The translations under genes and the position numbers were made by a program. DNA of 64,000 nucleotides from Terebella lapidaria. Taxonomy: Eukaryota; Annelida; Polychaeta; Terebellida; Terebellidae. The first letter of the stretch is position 1. Each line of letters starts with the position of its first letter. The notes beneath the pieces were generated by a model. The model was not told the DNA's origin and did not search any database. It saw only the letters and a program-made list of their open reading frames with translations. Shown one piece after another: positions 11,756 to 23,693 of the stretch. The stretch spans positions 28,142,481 to 28,206,480 of the forward strand of contig OX424561.1 in NCBI GenBank assembly GCA_949152475.1. Direction: 5' to 3'.

Positions 11756-13059
11756 CAGAGAGATCCAATGATTGTGCTGATCACAAAGTACGTCGTTACT
11801 TTTTATAATCACGTGTTGTTTAATGTTGAAATGTAGATATATATCATCTGTGTATTTCAAAACATGGGTAATTGAAAATAAAATATATGTGTATTGGTTT
11901 GCAATCATAAAAGCGACTCGACTGGCACGCACAATCATTTATTGACAAATCTTGAGTGATGATTGACTGAAAATACAGAAAATACACACTACTAAAAATA
12001 TGCACGAAAGTATTGATCTACGATTTTGGTGAATACAAAAGTAAATACACACTAAATTGATAAAACATGGCTTGTCAGTTATACGTGTCAATGACCTAAC
12101 CTAACTATCCCGGACTGCAGTCTGTGCCTGGGCAAGACTGTGACTTAACGGTTGCATAATGACATAGCCTACAGCTAATACAATGGCTCTACACACTGAG
12201 TCAAACGCACATGGAAATCTGTTGTGTGACAGGCCTACGCTTCAACCTAAAACTACACAGATATATGAATTGTGGCGGGCTAAATTACATGCAAATAAGG
12301 TTCCAGGATTGCTATACTTGCAATCTGTATCAATATTCTATGCTTGCAATAATTATTCATAACTAAAAACATATGAAACATACCGTAATATAGACCATCC
12401 AAGTCGGACATTTGCAAACCAATATGTAAACAGATAAACACATGAATTATTTCATTCCCACATCGATAGATCACCACACATATCATAATGCAAACGGAAA
12501 ATGACCACACTGACCATACTGAGTGTACTGACCGATACAATATGTAATTGAAAATATACTTGTCCAGGTAAAAATCAAACCATGAAAGCGAAGTTTTTGT
12601 CCACAAAATGATGAATACAACTTTCTCATCGAAGTTCATTCAGATATGCCAGCAGCTGTAAATTTGTGGTATGGATGATCATTATTCCTAGCGTGGTTAT
12701 TTTCTTGATGAATATTGAATACACATATTACGATACAAATAAAGTACCCATCAAGTGACTGGTTAAGTGAGTAACATTCATCCACTCACTGCCAATGTGC
12801 CTAATATTCTACATGTATAGGGAAAAGGCACAATACTAAACGAGCAATGAGTTGTTTTTTTTTTCATTCGGATTCAATCATATATGAAGGTCACTTCGTG
12901 AACAAAATATATATCGGATCACATATTTACAAGAGAACTAATTATGAAAATGGTACCAATCCTGAACGAACAGAAATCAATATCATACTAAATGTATTCT
13001 CACTCTCGATTCCAGTCGAAAATATTATTCCCTCTAATATACATGCATTTTGCATACTA
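11756..13059. other. Unit 1 spacer, no gene recognised
   Basis: AT-rich sequence. Much of 12540-13059 has a diverged counterpart at 18855-19385 in unit 2, while roughly 11.9-12.5 kb is missing from unit 2. No coding signal is seen. Confidence 0.45.
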
Positions 13060-13420
13060 ATATTTCATTCCAGGAACGTGTTGGCACACCTGTGGGCTAC
13101 AGCCCTGGCACGTCGTGAAACTTGAACAGGTGCCTCGCTGTTAGATCCAGATTGCACGCATATCGATATCTCCGGGTGGGTGCAGCGTACCTTCAAAGTA
13201 ATAATATATCGCCCGAGGGGAGAAGCTCTGATCAGTGTATGTTCGTGTTTGTAGCGATTTATGCTTGGAGATAGCATGAATGACAGCATATGCGCGGTGA
13301 TGTATATCTTATGCGTGATTGGGAGAATTTCAGAGCAGCGGCGAGAACGCTCGTGTCTGCGTGGAAATTGTAAAATGATCGACGCGCGTGTTTCTTATCC
13401 CGATAAATTATCGATCATTC
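13060..13420 (+). promoter_or_regulatory. Conserved block 3 of the unit (unit 1)
   Basis: About 350 bp with CACCTG/CAGGTG E-box-like words, gttagatccagattgcacg, cgtgtttgtagcgattta and a palindromic segment near atcgatcatt. It is found again at 19385-19760 (+), 49480-49790 (-) and 56690-57045 (-). It is better preserved than the surrounding unit DNA in the diverged copies. Open frames differ from copy to copy, so a noncoding function is more likely. It lies ~5 kb after one gene and ~1.1 kb before the next unit start. Confidence 0.5.
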
Positions 13421-14508
13421 CATGTTTGTTGATATTTCTTACCATTGGAACTTGATATTTATTATCCCTGTACATTTTCTCGTGTACCTCACTAGAGTAA
13501 ACGACGTTTCATCAAACGCCAGTCATAAAATAAATCACAACGTATCAACTGCGATGGATGTTGGCCTAGACATCCATGGTATAGACGGGATATTATATGA
13601 GTTATGGTGATATTATGTATTTGTTGTCTATTTGAGAACGATTCAGTCCGAATCGCAGTTTTTGACAGGAATCGCTCCTTTCAGAAAACATGGTTCACTA
13701 GTATTACATGTGTACTCTTGTTTTCTCTGTAGGCTAGGATTATATGTTTCAAAAATGTATGTTTGTGTAATATAAACATCGTTCCCAATCCACAAGCATT
13801 CCCCGCATTCTTTTGAATAGGACAGGTGATGGGGATACACTGTTTATAACTGTGGGTTCGTTACGGTAAATTGAAATTCCATACATGTCTATGCATTGGC
13901 TACAGTTCCATCTCTATCACTGGGAAATATGCTTCACAGAGTGATACTCTCCGGGCATTTAGAAAATGGCTTGTCAATACTTCGAAGGGGTTGTAAATGC
14001 GAAATATGGCATTTGTCCTTTGGAATTAAAGGAATGACTTCGTTTCGTTTCTCTTTTTAACCATCATTATGATAGTCAATAATTATGTCTGCCCAGTCAT
14101 ATCACTTTCAAAAGTCAAATAAAAACACGCATAGAATAAATTTCCTCTGGTAACTTTGGACCATGATATAAACAACTTGTTTTACCTTAGAAGATACATG
14201 TATTTTACTCCGTAATCGGGTTGAATTTCTGGAAAGAAGCAGAATTTTTTTGTAGCAGAAATTGAACAACCAAACAACCAATATACATATATACATATCA
14301 ACTAGAATGCTTACATTCCACACTGATTAATTACAAAAGGATTTTAGCTATGACGAACATCTGCTTACACAACTGCAACAGTATGAACATGTCTGAAGAA
14401 GTGAGGATACGATAATCAGTTATGCGAATTTCCGGTCGTAATTTTGGCTGTGAGAAAACTCCATCACATTGGATTTGTTTTGTGCAAAACTGACTTCAGT
14501 GACTTCTC
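13421..14508. other. Unit 1 tail, no gene recognised
   Basis: Noncoding tail, matched by 19761-21480 in unit 2, which has an extra ~530 bp near 20430-20960. A sub-block around 13850-13960 (ttacggtaaattgaaattcc, then atcactgggaaatatgcttc) recurs at 20234-20325 (+) and 48935-49025 (-). Confidence 0.5.
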
Positions 14509-14721
14509 TGATATATGCGCAACATGCAATTGATGCGAAAGTCTTGAAGATACAGGCTCGTTTTATAAGCAAATAAGAAGAAACAAATTTGGCAAATGTG
14601 GACCATTCCTGATTTTTAGCCAGTTAGAGCAGACTCAAAGTTCCGACTATTTTTTCTGAAGCTGGAAATGAAAAAACAAAACTGGCATGCACCGAACTCT
14701 AATCAATTGACGGTGGTCGTA

Positions 14722-14916
14722 AGGATGGCATAACATTGGCAAATTTAGAGACTACAGATGGACCCATCATAACTCCAGGTATAGTATGCATACCACAAAA
14801 AGATGTTATGGGGACATAAATCGGTGGGATTATAGCAAAGGCCGACATTTGCTGAAAGCATTATGCACACCCAACTAATAATAGCAGCTGAGTTTCGAAG
14901 TGATATAAGAGGTTGT
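14722..14916 (+). promoter_or_regulatory. Conserved upstream block (unit 2)
   Basis: Copy of the block at 7520-7725. The terminal donor-like GTAAGA reads ATAAGA here, so if this is a 5' exon its donor is lost in unit 2. Confidence 0.45.
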
Positions 14917-15443
14917 TATATATCTATGGCTTGTATGCCAGCACGATATACATGTGCATAGGAGGAGAAACAGTGGTAAAGGCCGAGGCTAATTACCTCT
15001 TCTGATGCATCCTATGCATCTGTCATTTATTGACGTGTATAATACGCAACAACAAATAATTTCCCATCAATAATATGCAAATTACGTTATCGAACTTAGT
15101 CGAAACTACTGCTAGCACGGACACATTGGCTTGCTTCAGGCGCCCGCATGGGCTCACGGGCCAACCCTTACCCTAAGACATCCAACAGCCAAAGTAATCC
15201 GCCGAGGGATACGAGGGAAGGCTCTGGTGGTAGATGAGTGCAGCAACTGGACCAATCATTCGTCATGGACTGGACGGTGTAATAGCAAGAACGGTGAGTG
15301 CTGCTTACACTTTTCTTGAGATGAGATACTGATGACTTCCGAACTCTGAGATGATTTCAGAATGACACATGAGCAATGTTTGGCGACTCTGTGAAAAAAT
15401 TGAAAGTGCGATACATATGCGGAGCCGTTGGATAGATAATAGA

Positions 15444-15451
15444 TATAAAAG
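15444..15451 (+). promoter_or_regulatory. TATA box of unit 2 gene
   Basis: TATAAAAG, 53 bp before the ATG at 15497, as in unit 1 apart from small leader changes. Confidence 0.6.
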
Positions 15452-15496
15452 GGATGAGGCGCAGATGAAAAAAAAACACAGAAAGCGTTAAGCATT

Positions 15497-16156
15497 ATGG
15501 AACACAACAGAAACTCAAATAATACACACTCTGCCCAGGTGGACGACTCGGACACTATGGATATGGATACTGATCCCTTATTCAAATCGATGTCTGCTTT
15601 TTCACGCGGTTTACCAGCAGTTGGTGACACACAAAAGGCGAAGGATAACGGCGTACCACTGAGGAAGAGGAATCTACCTGCGTCGTTCTGGATTGAACCA
15701 AATAGGCCGCGCTTGGAGAAGCAGTCGGGTGACCTATATGCTGCTTTCCATGGTTGTTATTTTGCACATCACTGTGACAATGGTGTCTGTAAAGATAATT
15801 TACTTGAAGGGCATTATAGTTCTACTGGATATATGCAGCATGGTGTGTCACCAGTGAATAGTTTTCGCCGGTATCGCCACGCCAAGGATCCCGGAAATTG
15901 TCAAGGTTTTGTATCATCATACTACCGGATTAACAGTGCTAGGCAGCTTAGAATGCCGTACCATGGTGGCCATATAGCGCCTCATGAAGAATTCGTGCAG
16001 ACACCAGTGATACCATACAGTTTGTGGAACCAGCATCCCGTCGATGTCCAGAGGGAGAGCTTTCCGGATATAAGAACTCCAGTGCTCAAACCAGTGCCCA
16101 CAAAGTCATTTTTGTCTTCTGGGTATAGATACCATCCATTTGCTCGTGTTCCCTGA
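15497..16156 (+). CDS. Candidate TEAD-binding omega-loop protein, YAP/TAZ-like without WW domains (unit 2)
   Basis: Intact intronless 219-residue paralogue of the gene at 8299. Counting directly, the two coding regions differ at only three bases, and all three change the protein: K51N, G93C and T153M. The helix-like segment (24-35), the omega-loop motif (53-65, VPLRKRNLPASFW) and the conserved C-terminal tail are identical. The possible ATTAAA signal is at 16360-16365. It has the same absences as its sister: WW domains, PPxY, HxRxxS and a PDZ ligand. The near-identity points to a recent duplication or gene conversion. Expression and function are unknown; TEAD binding is inferred from the motif. 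Confidence 0.8.
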   Translation: MEHNRNSNNTHSAQVDDSDTMDMDTDPLFKSMSAFSRGLPAVGDTQKAKDNGVPLRKRNLPASFWIEPNRPRLEKQSGDLYAAFHGCYFAHHCDNGVCKDNLLEGHYSSTGYMQHGVSPVNSFRRYRHAKDPGNCQGFVSSYYRINSARQLRMPYHGGHIAPHEEFVQTPVIPYSLWNQHPVDVQRESFPDIRTPVLKPVPTKSFLSSGYRYHPFARVP

Positions 16157-17764
16157 AAATGTTGTTGCAAGGATTTCAATTGATATATATGTTTGGAATA
16201 TTACATTCGGAAGTGTTGTTTTCAATTTTTTGATTTTTTAGTTTTATCAATATTCCTGATGTGGTATCATTTTGAATGATGAGAGTTCAATTATGACGTG
16301 TCAATATTCCCAGTAATTATATAAAGCCCCTTTGTTCCCACTATTATATATTATATCCCATTAAACAATGTCACTACTTTCATTTCAAACATTCATTTTA
16401 CCCACATCAGGATTCACAGAAAAACAGCGTATGGCTCATCTTGCTGTTACAGATGATTTCGTAACATGATTTTGTTTATTATATCATATTCTGTAAAATA
16501 TGGGTTTGATTATGCAAATTCTTTCTGCAAATTGTTCTAGTGCACCAAGAGTAATGGAACCATTGTCCTTGCTGCAATGATACATGCAATTATAGTGGCT
16601 ATCGCGGTGTTTTCATCTCTGAAAGAACAATAGAACATTTTTCACAGTATTGTCATTGTTCTTAAAAGTCACTAAAATCTTATTTTGAAATCGTGGTTGA
16701 TTTTCTATTTTTTTCAACAAAAACACACTTTGGGAATGGTGTAACCCGATCAATTCGACATAAACGTTTCGTGCTGTTGTATACACAAATATGCTGATTA
16801 ACACTATATACTGATCAATTTTCAACATGTTTGGGTAAAGAAATCAAAGATGGCCGCCAATGAGTTCAGGCAAATACGGCCAAAAATCACAGCTTGATCC
16901 AAGTTTAACTACACTGGAGCCTGAATTCACGTATAGCAGGGTATCCTGTTCGCTATTGTTGATTCCTGAATAATTTAGAATTATTACCACATTTTACTGT
17001 CGTCCGGTAGGTAATCTTGTTGTATAATTGAAAATAATCCATACTTATAACAAGTTGCACTATTTATATACATTTTCAGGCATAAATTGTTGACTGGGTG
17101 CTTCTGATTTTGAAGAAAATTCACGGTTATTTTAAAAAGTTCTATTGCTTCATCCATCTTGTCATCATGAAAATGAATATTGTCATATAAATCATGCTTT
17201 CCCAATTGCTGAAAAATATATATTGTGGAAACTGTGCTGTATGTGATATGTTGTATAATATTGTGTTATAAATTACTCTTATTCACTTATACTTCTATTC
17301 AAATAATAAGTTGAATTGGTCTGCTGGTCAACGTTTAATATTAATAAAATCCTTTACACCAAGATGTTCGGATTTTGATGGATTTCGCGAACTTTTTGTG
17401 CATAATCATGATAATCAGCCATTAAAAAATATTTGAGTTTGACACCACTTGGTACTCAATTCAGCATATTCTGGAATGATCAGAACCGTTGAGAAAACGT
17501 TTTTGGTGTAATCGTACCACCGACCATGTTTCCTGCACAATTTCTCAAATCTGAACTGGTCTATATGCGCAGTGTTCACTCAATATTTATAGCGACTTTC
17601 AATAAATTATTGTGTTGGGGAATTGACAAATGATTGGAAGGAAACGGTGTATATTGTTTACAAACGAAGTACATAATAACATTCATCTGATGGTTTCCAG
17701 ATTGGATTAGTAAATTTATACTTATATGCACTGTGTAATATTGTTGGATTAATTTCAGTGGGGA
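16157..17764. other. Unit 2 spacer, no gene recognised
   Basis: Almost identical to 8959-10559 in unit 1, with small indels such as a 7 bp insertion near 16222. No coding signal is seen. Confidence 0.5.
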
Positions 17765-17960
17765 CCATTCCAATAGCTGCCAGAATCGAGAAGAATTTGT
17801 CGCATAACAGGCATAGCACTGGCTGACAGGCTACATTGCTGGGGGGACTGGCAGTAGTGGCCTCTCACTGGCGGGTAATCATGACCCCTTCCCGAAAATC
17901 ACATGCCTGGGATTCTGAAACCGTTGCAGAAAACGCTCGGAATGTTTTTGGCAAGTCATA
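17765..17960 (+). promoter_or_regulatory. Conserved block 2 (unit 2)
   Basis: Copy of the block at 10560-10760 with a few substitutions. Confidence 0.5.
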
Positions 17961-18059
17961 TTCTCCTCGAAGCAAAAATTCCAACAAATTCTCCCAAGCA
18001 GACTGAATACATTGACATGGCAAGATTCCTAAGTTACAGTGAGGAAGTTTATCGTGAGT

Positions 18060-18390
18060 ATCGTGAGTTTATCGTAAGTTTATCGTGTGTACGATCTAGT
18101 ATTTCGTGCGCACAGACTAATAAAAAAATTTCTAAAAAATAATGAAACAAAATTTACCACAAATATTTATTAATCCACGCACACAAAAAACTAATCGCGA
18201 ACACGATTTTTAAAAATATTTCTTGGTGGAAATAATAATTCATGGCCACGAAAATACGATTGCTAAATCGTGGGCACGAATTGTTACTTCGTCGAGCATG
18301 GTTCACTAATTTGTGCGTACGAATTACTATTTCATGCCCACGAATTATCAACTTTTTACATGTCATTTCATGCTCTATACTCAAGCGCTC
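18060..18390. mobile_element. Relic of hairpin MITE (unit 2)
   Basis: Counterpart of the MITE at 10857-11205. The internal inverted words (cgtgggcacgaattRtta and cgcacagactaataaa) remain. The left terminus is replaced by short atcgtRagtt repeats and the right terminus is shortened. Confidence 0.5.
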
Positions 18391-19384
18391 AAAGATTTGT
18401 GGTTTATTGTGGAGATGTAGAAACTGTTAAATTATCTGAAAGTGTAACTGTAATTTGATCTTAATGTACGGTTATTTTCTAAACACGTAGGCACAGACCC
18501 ATGTTACCCATGTTACGGCAAAGAAAAGAATTGTATGTGTTGCCCACCGTACGTCAATATTCAAACTACTCTGTGGTATGCACTCTTACGTTACCAGTGT
18601 GACGTCGCGGGGTATATCGCACAGTGAAGCGCCAAAAAGATGCTTCAAGTTGGTATAGATAACCTGGGGCTGTCGCTCAAGTCATCGTATAGATGCTATA
18701 ACTCGGGTAACTATATCCGTTACTAAGATCCAATGATTGTGCTGATTGCAATGTACGTCGTTACTTTTTATAGTCACGTGTTGTTTAATTTTGAACTGTA
18801 GATATATATCATTTGTGTATTTCAAAACATGGGTAATGGAAAATAAAATATGTGTAACTGAAAATATACTTGTCCATGAAAAAAATCAAACCATGAAAGC
18901 GAAGTTTTTGTCCACAAAATGATGAATACCAGTTTCTCATCGAAGTTTATGCAGAGTTGTCAGCAGCTGTAAATTTGTGGATGATCATTATTTCTATCGT
19001 GTTTTTTTTGTTGATGAATATTGAATACACATATTATCATACATAATATACAGTAACCATCAAGTGACTGATCAAGTGAGTAAAATTCATCCACTCAATG
19101 CCAATGTGCCTGCTATTCTATAGGGAAAATGCACAATACTGAACGAGCAATGAGTTGCTATTTTTTATTCAGATTCAATCATAAATGAGGCTCATTTTGG
19201 TGGACAAAATATATAACGGATGACAAATTTACAAGAGAACTGTATATGAACATGAAAATGGTACAAATCCTGAACAAACAAAAATCAAGATCGTACTAAA
19301 TGTTTTTTTATTTCAATCTCGATTCCTGTCGAAAATAGTATTCCCTCTAACATATATGCATTTTGCATACTAATGTTTCATATT
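18391..19384. other. Unit 2 spacer, no gene recognised
   Basis: Diverged counterpart of parts of 11.2-13.06 kb, with deletions. No gene is seen. Confidence 0.4.
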
Positions 19385-19760
19385 TCATCCCAGGAACGGG
19401 CTGGCACACCTGTGGGTTACAACCCTGGCACGTCGTGAAACTTGAACAGGTGCCTCGTTGTTAGATCCAGATTGCACGCATATCGATATCTCCGGGTGGG
19501 TGCTGCGTACCTTCAAAGTAATAGTATATTGCCCGAGGGGAGAAGCTATGATCAGGTGTATGTTCGTGTTTGTAGCGATTTATGCTTGGAGATAGCATGA
19601 ATGACAGCTCGAATCTTAGATATGCGCGGTGATGTATATCTTATGTGTGGTTGGAAGAATTTCAGAGCAGGGGAGAGAACGCTCGTATCTGCGTGGAAAT
19701 TGTAAAATGATCGACGCGCGTGTTTCTTATCCTGATAAATTAGCGATCATTCCATGTTTG
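19385..19760 (+). promoter_or_regulatory. Conserved block 3 (unit 2)
   Basis: Copy of the block at 13060-13420, including caggtgcctcgttgttagat and cgtgtttgtagcgattta, with a short insertion near 19608-19620. Confidence 0.5.
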
Positions 19761-21480
19761 TTGATATTTCTCACCATCGGAACTTGATATTTATGATTCC
19801 TGTACATTTTCGCGTCTACCTCACTAGAGTAAACGACGTTCGATCAAACGCAAGTCATAAAATAAATCACAACGTATCAACTGCGATGGATGTTGGCCTT
19901 TGATACACTGTGTGTTGATGCTAGAATAAGTGGTTCAAAACATTGCACGACTCTCCCCATAGACGTGATATTATATGAATATATGGTGATATTATATATT
20001 TGTTGTCTATTTGTAAATGATTCAGTCCGTATCGCAGTTTTTACAGGTATTGGTCTTTCTGAAAATATATTTCACTAGTATTGTGAATCATCAACTCAAG
20101 ATTCACACTTCTCCCATGTATATTCTTGTTTTCCCTGTAGGCTATGCTTTTATATTTCAAATATATGTATGTTTGTGTAATATAAACATCGTTCCCAATC
20201 CACAAGCAATCCACTCATTCTTTCGAATAGGACAGTTCGTTACGGTAAATTGAAATTCCATACATGTCTATGCATTGGCTCTAGTTCCCCCTCTATCACT
20301 GGGAAATATGCTTCACGGAATGATACTCTCCGGGCATGCATTTAGAAAATGGCTCGTTAAACATTCCATCCGATATTTCGAAGGGGTTGTAAATGCGAAA
20401 TATGGCATTTGTCCTTTGGGATTAAAGCTGCTGCCTTCGAATGTATGCAATATTTTTTTTCAAAACCATTTTTTTTGTTAAACACATCTAATGCAATATA
20501 ACAAAAGGTGTGCCCAATGATTTTGACGATTACAGTACGTCCGAGTTGTCTTTTCATCCGTTTTAGTGCCCATTTTGTACCGGTTTTGTAAATAAACAAA
20601 CGGAGTGTATCCATCACACTTGAATGTAAACAAATGCTTCAATCGCGCTTAAAAGTGCACATCGAGTACTTTTCCAGTTCGTATGTGCATATATAGTGTA
20701 GTTGTGAGAAAATAATCAGTGATATACCATAATGTGCGTGGAATTGTCCGTCTATCTCACACTTCTATGCTTTGTTTGCATCTGCGTGTGATGGGTACAG
20801 TTCCTGTATTTACACGAGAACTGCCTGTTCAAATGGGGAAATTTTTCCCTGAGGACTGGTTATTCTCATTACATTTGATGTGAATATGTTTCATTCAGTT
20901 AGTTTAGCATGTTTAATATGAAATATAGTTTTTATTTAAATATTGACTGTTTCGAAGGCAGCTGCTATAACGGAATGACTTCGTTTCGTTTCTCTCCTCT
21001 AACCATCATTATGATAGTTAATAATAAAATAGTTAGTCATATCACTTTCAAAAGTCAAATAAAAACACGCATAGAATCATTTTTTTTCTGGTAAATTCTG
21101 ACCATTATAGAAACAACTTGTTTTACCTTAGAAGATACCTCCGTAATCGGGGTAAATTTCTGGAAAGAAATAGACACGTGGGATGTTGCATCACCTGCTG
21201 AAACCTGATTATTTGTGGCAGAAATTGAACAACAACCAATCATATACATATATACATAAGCATTATGTTTATATGTTCCTCAGGAAGTAGGTAATTGCTC
21301 ATCAATCAACTACAATGCTTACATTCCACGTTGATTAATTACATAAGAGAGGGATTTTAGCTATGACGAACATCTGCTTACACAACTGTAACAGTATAAA
21401 CATGTCTGAAAGAGTGAGGATCCGATAATCAATTATGCGAATTTCGGGTCGTACTTTTAGCTGTGAGAAAACTCCATCAC
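19761..21480. other. Unit 2 tail, no gene recognised
   Basis: Noncoding tail. The segment ~20430-20960 is absent from unit 1 and appears to sit between two halves of a split sequence (aaagctgctgccttcga before it, tttcgaaggcagctgctat after it). These form an inverted repeat of ~15 bp around a ~510 bp insert, so this may be an unrecognised small element. Confidence 0.45.
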
Positions 21481-22380
21481 ATTGGATTTGTTTTTTGTAC
21501 AATACTGACTTCAGTGCACGTGAAACAAAGGCACAGAAAGCTACATTTAATTTGAATTATTCGCGTTGAGTATATAACTGATATTCTGACATACTTCATA
21601 TACCGCTCAAAACTTGTTTCTGAAGACGAGAATGAAAAACGCAAGCAGTAAACACCAAACTTAATTAGCGGACGGTGTTCATTTTCACATACTGCGAATG
21701 TACCTATCATATCGTCAGGAATAGTCCTGGATACAGCAGGTATACAGTTGAAAGTTCGCACACGAGGATATTCTTTGGGGGGTCATACGTGGTCGAGATT
21801 GAAGAAAAGACCTTCACTTGAAACATATGCACAGAAGTGATGATAGAAGCTGAGAAAAAAATGGCGTAAAATGCGCCTATCAGCACGATATCCGTGCACA
21901 TGAACTGTACCTTTCAGAGTACCACACAATCAATTGCAGCCTATGACATGATCAATTATTAATATTTATACGGAACGACTGGTAATCCACACAAAAATAA
22001 GCTATGTGTGACGTCATCAAAGTCGCAGCAGCTTACGCAATTTAACACCGATGAGATGGTTTGACTTGGGGGCACACCCGCAGAGATCCATCAGCTAATG
22101 CTGATAAGGGAGAAGTCACTAGATGAGAGCAATGCTGGACCATTCAGTCATCATTGGCTAGACGGTGGAATAGCAACATAGCAAATATAGATGCATACAC
22201 TTTTGGACATGGCATGCTGACGACTCCAAAACGTTGGGATGATTTCAGGATGGGAACAATATTTGCGAAACTACAAACTAAAAGAAAGTGTATTATACGT
22301 ACGTAAGCTGTTGGACATTATGTAATAGAAGAGACTAGAAACGATGATGCACAGTTAAAGAGCCGAGGATGTCGAGCAGT

Positions 22381-23170
22381 ATGGCGCGCACAGATTACTC
22401 AAATAGGACAAACTCCTCCAAGTGTGATGAACGGACACGGAGAGGGATACCTTATTCAAATAAATGTCTGCAATATCACGCGGTTTACCAGCGGTTGGTG
22501 ACAAACACAATGTGAAGGACAGCGGCGTACCACTGAGGAAGAGGAGACTACCCGAGTCCTTCTAGGTTGAGCCAAATAGACCTCGCATTGAGAAACATTC
22601 TCATGGCCTCAACGTAGTTCGCTACAAACAGTGAGGTAACGATGAGTCGAAATTTAAAGGTATTTTCTTGAATATTATCTCTTGCCAGATGACCTGTTTT
22701 ATAGAGTAAATGACCAACGTCCTAATATTGGAGAGAAAATAGGGGGTCACCGTGCTGGTTTCTTCAACATATTCGATCAAAATCACAAGCATTTACCTAA
22801 AATGACATAAATAATGGCATTTTCGCACATTTTGTTGTCCATTTTCACATCTTGCATCCTGTTTTTCATGCGAACGGATACGGTGACCCCCAATTTTCTT
22901 TTCAGTTTTAGGATACTGATCAGTTACTCTATAAAATATATCATTTTGAAGCTCTAGATTATGTTGATACAGTTATTTATTTAAAAAAAAACTCTGTGAC
23001 CCCCTCGCCTCACTGTTTGGAGTGGACTACCTTAAGATTACTGTTGCAATCACTATATGTGGCAAACAGTTTCACCAGTGGATGCCTTGTATACATTTTA
23101 CAAGACAAATGAAACTCGTGATATAAGATCTCATTTTGTTGATCTCATATGTTTTTCTCAATATGTTTTT
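22381..23170 (+). pseudogene. Broken copy of the TEAD-binder-like gene (unit 3)
   Basis: The aligned start (ATG at 22381) is followed by a frame disruption before the DPLFK segment. The frame then reads SRGLPAVGDKHNVKDSG and VPLRKRRLPESF, with an in-frame stop at the position of the tryptophan, then VEPNRPRIEKH. A TTAA-type MITE interrupts the gene at 22614-23031. Homology resumes after it: gtttcaccagtggatgcc (about 23070) matches the inverted gene's central part better than units 1 and 2. The omega-loop RRLP resembles the inverted copy (RRLP) more than units 1 and 2 (RNLP). The conserved C-terminal tail is not found. Confidence 0.8.
22614..23031. mobile_element. MITE inserted in the pseudogene, TTAA-type
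   Basis: About 418 bp. The left end GTAGTTCGCTACAAACAGTG and the right end (complement GGTAGTCCACTCCAAACAGT) form terminal inverted repeats. TTAA follows the right end at 23032-23035; the left flank is degenerate. A second copy lies in opposite orientation at 61215-61616. TTAA targets and short inverted ends suggest a piggyBac-driven nonautonomous element. Confidence 0.7.
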
Positions 23171-23693
23171 CAACTAAATATAATGTACAGTTATTTCGAA
23201 AAATGAGTATAAAGTATAAAAGTATAAAGTATTAAAGTGGGATAATCGGTTTTTGAAATTCGTTTGAATCAATTGGCAAGCGTTTATTGGTTGATATAGC
23301 ACCTTTACAACCCCAACATACCAAAAACATGAACGATGTGAACGAATTGTTTACATTTGCGCAAACATAAACAAAGACGTAAATTTCCTTATTGTGTCGT
23401 TATTTGCAACACAAAAGAATCAAACTGAATATTCGGGGTTTCATTATTATAATATACCATATATGTACACCATGTTTATACCATATTTTTCTATATTATT
23501 AAGTATTTTTGGTTACTATTGCATCACTGCATGAGAAACTATTTAAAAAATTCGATTTGCGATGTCAAGTTCAGATAAATTCGTATTTGCATTGGAACTT
23601 TTGCACTGTACAGGTGCTCTGAGGATATGTGGATATGAGTCACACACAACCACACACCAAGCCATAAATAAATTTGATGTGTATATGGGAATA
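23171..23693. other. Intergenic spacer
   Basis: AT-rich, with a short agtataaa repeat near 23209-23237. No gene is seen. Confidence 0.45.

Larger units (their letters stand above)
7071..14508 (+). repeat. ~7 kb tandem unit 1 (direct array)
   Basis: Unit 1 and unit 2 (14509-21480) align along their length. The start is marked by the shared words ctgatayatgcgcaa and ggctcgttttataagcaaat. The stretch from about 7440 to 10870 is near-identical to 14690-18065. The rest (11.2-14.5 kb against 18.4-21.4 kb) differs by many substitutions and indels. Unit 1 holds ~240 bp at 7215-7440 that unit 2 lacks. Each unit carries an upstream conserved block, a TATA box, the intronless TEAD-binder-like gene, a second conserved block, a hairpin MITE and a third conserved block. 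Confidence 0.9.
14509..21480 (+). repeat. ~7 kb tandem unit 2 (direct array)
   Basis: Second direct copy, in the same order as unit 1: upstream block 14722-14916, TATA 15444-15451, gene 15497-16156, block 2 at 17765-17960, MITE relic ~18060-18390, block 3 at 19385-19760, and a tail to ~21480 with ggctgtgagaaaactccatc-like end words. The tail words recur at the ends of units 0 and 1. Confidence 0.9.
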
